A stretch of DNA of 5,937 bases from a bacterium. Lineage in GTDB: Bacteria > Dependentiae > Babeliae > Babeliales > RVW-14. Positions 5,583-5,937 of the stretch are shown here, one piece after another. The translations under genes were made by a program, and so were the position numbers. The notes beneath the pieces are model-generated. The model made no database searches and was not told the origin of the DNA. It was given only the letters and a program-made list of their open reading frames with translations. The stretch spans positions 1 through 5,937 of the forward strand of contig RGUK01000102.1 in NCBI GenBank assembly GCA_010027825.1, written 5' to 3'. Positions within the stretch are counted from its first letter, which is position 1. Every line of letters starts with the position of its first letter.

Positions 5583-5937
5583 GACCAGCATCGTTTAAAT
5601 GAACCTGCTTTTGTTTTTCATCAACGGTAAAATCACCAGTTTCCGAATCTGAGTCTTGGGGAGATAAGTATGAAATCAATCGATCGATATTTTGATACAT
5701 TTGTGAGCTATCTTCTGCCGCACCTGAAATGATTAAGGGGGTTCTTGCCTCATCAATTAAAATCGAATCAACTTCGTCAACAATCGCAAAATTTAAATGT
5801 TTCTGGACCTTATCTGAGTTTTGGTAAGCCATATTATCACGAAGATAATCAAAACCAAATTCATTATTTGTTCCATAAAGAACATCAGAGGCATAGGCCT
5901 GTTGTTTCACATGAACAGGCATATCTGGATAAATAAC
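5560..5937 (-). CDS. secA: Preprotein translocase ATPase SecA, internal fragment
   Basis: About 126 codons in one frame from the window edge, corresponding roughly to residues 160-285 of a typical ~900-residue SecA, the motor that pushes preproteins through SecYEG. Visible are [35 protein letters not shown], Walker B / DEAD-type motif [20 protein letters not shown], then [11 protein letters not shown] and [24 protein letters not shown], which enters the preprotein-crosslinking region. After LL the frame continues only as nonsense ([13 protein letters not shown]) to a stop at 5488, because the DNA has switched to dnaA. The DNA is much richer in A and T than the rest of the window, so the source organism is probably different. 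The start lies outside the window. Confidence 0.9.

Noticed and set aside
5488..5922. A single gene running from secA through to a stop at 5488
   Set aside because: After residue LL (position 5560) the frame no longer resembles SecA and overlaps dnaA in another frame; the last ~23 codons are an artefact of the junction.

Overview
All real genes in this window lie on the minus strand, so the region reads from right to left. The proteins are Gram-negative in style: a lipobox lipoprotein, secreted fibre-like proteins with Sec-type signal peptides, and bacterial DnaA, SecA and RsmH. The combination of an RsmH with the motif ADFGTSQFQI, a run of secreted proteins ending in peptidase S74 chaperone domains, and a duplicated-domain lipoprotein resembles what I recall from intracellular, protist-associated bacteria such as Candidatus Dependentiae (TM6). 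That taxon is inference from memory and was not tested.

Layout in transcription order. (1) 5937-5560: an AT-rich internal piece of secA (nucleotide-binding domain 1 and the start of the preprotein-crosslinking region), open at the window edge. (2) 5582-5415: the last ~55 codons of dnaA (domain IV, the DnaA-box binding helix-turn-helix). The secA and dnaA pieces meet in different frames over about 23 bases that fit both families. Base composition also changes sharply there, so this looks like a chimeric junction (assembly, amplification or recombination) and not a biological fusion. (3) 5327-4212: a lipoprotein with two copies of a ~120-130 residue domain that I cannot name. (4) 4231-3326: complete rsmH (mraW), overlapping the lipoprotein gene by 20 bases and without its usual division/cell-wall neighbours inside the window. 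(5) 3298-2333, 2250-988 and 977-<1: three consecutive secreted fibre-like genes. The first two end in an S74 intramolecular chaperone domain. The second carries three copies, and the third about eleven copies, of a 17-residue YadA-head-like repeat. The third runs off the window before its C-terminus.

Taken together, genes 3 and 5 look like an envelope/surface locus with a housekeeping rRNA methyltransferase embedded in it. The three fibre genes share modules (TL.xRD.xGN segment, 17-residue NTAIG repeats, LTHTAC..IAGI segment, LGT..SS autocleavage motif) and probably arose by duplication and repeat expansion. The last two are 10 bases apart and likely translationally coupled. No tRNA, rRNA, CRISPR, IS element or convincing terminator was seen. 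The longest stretches without genes are 5328-5414 (87 bases) and 2251-2332 (82 bases).
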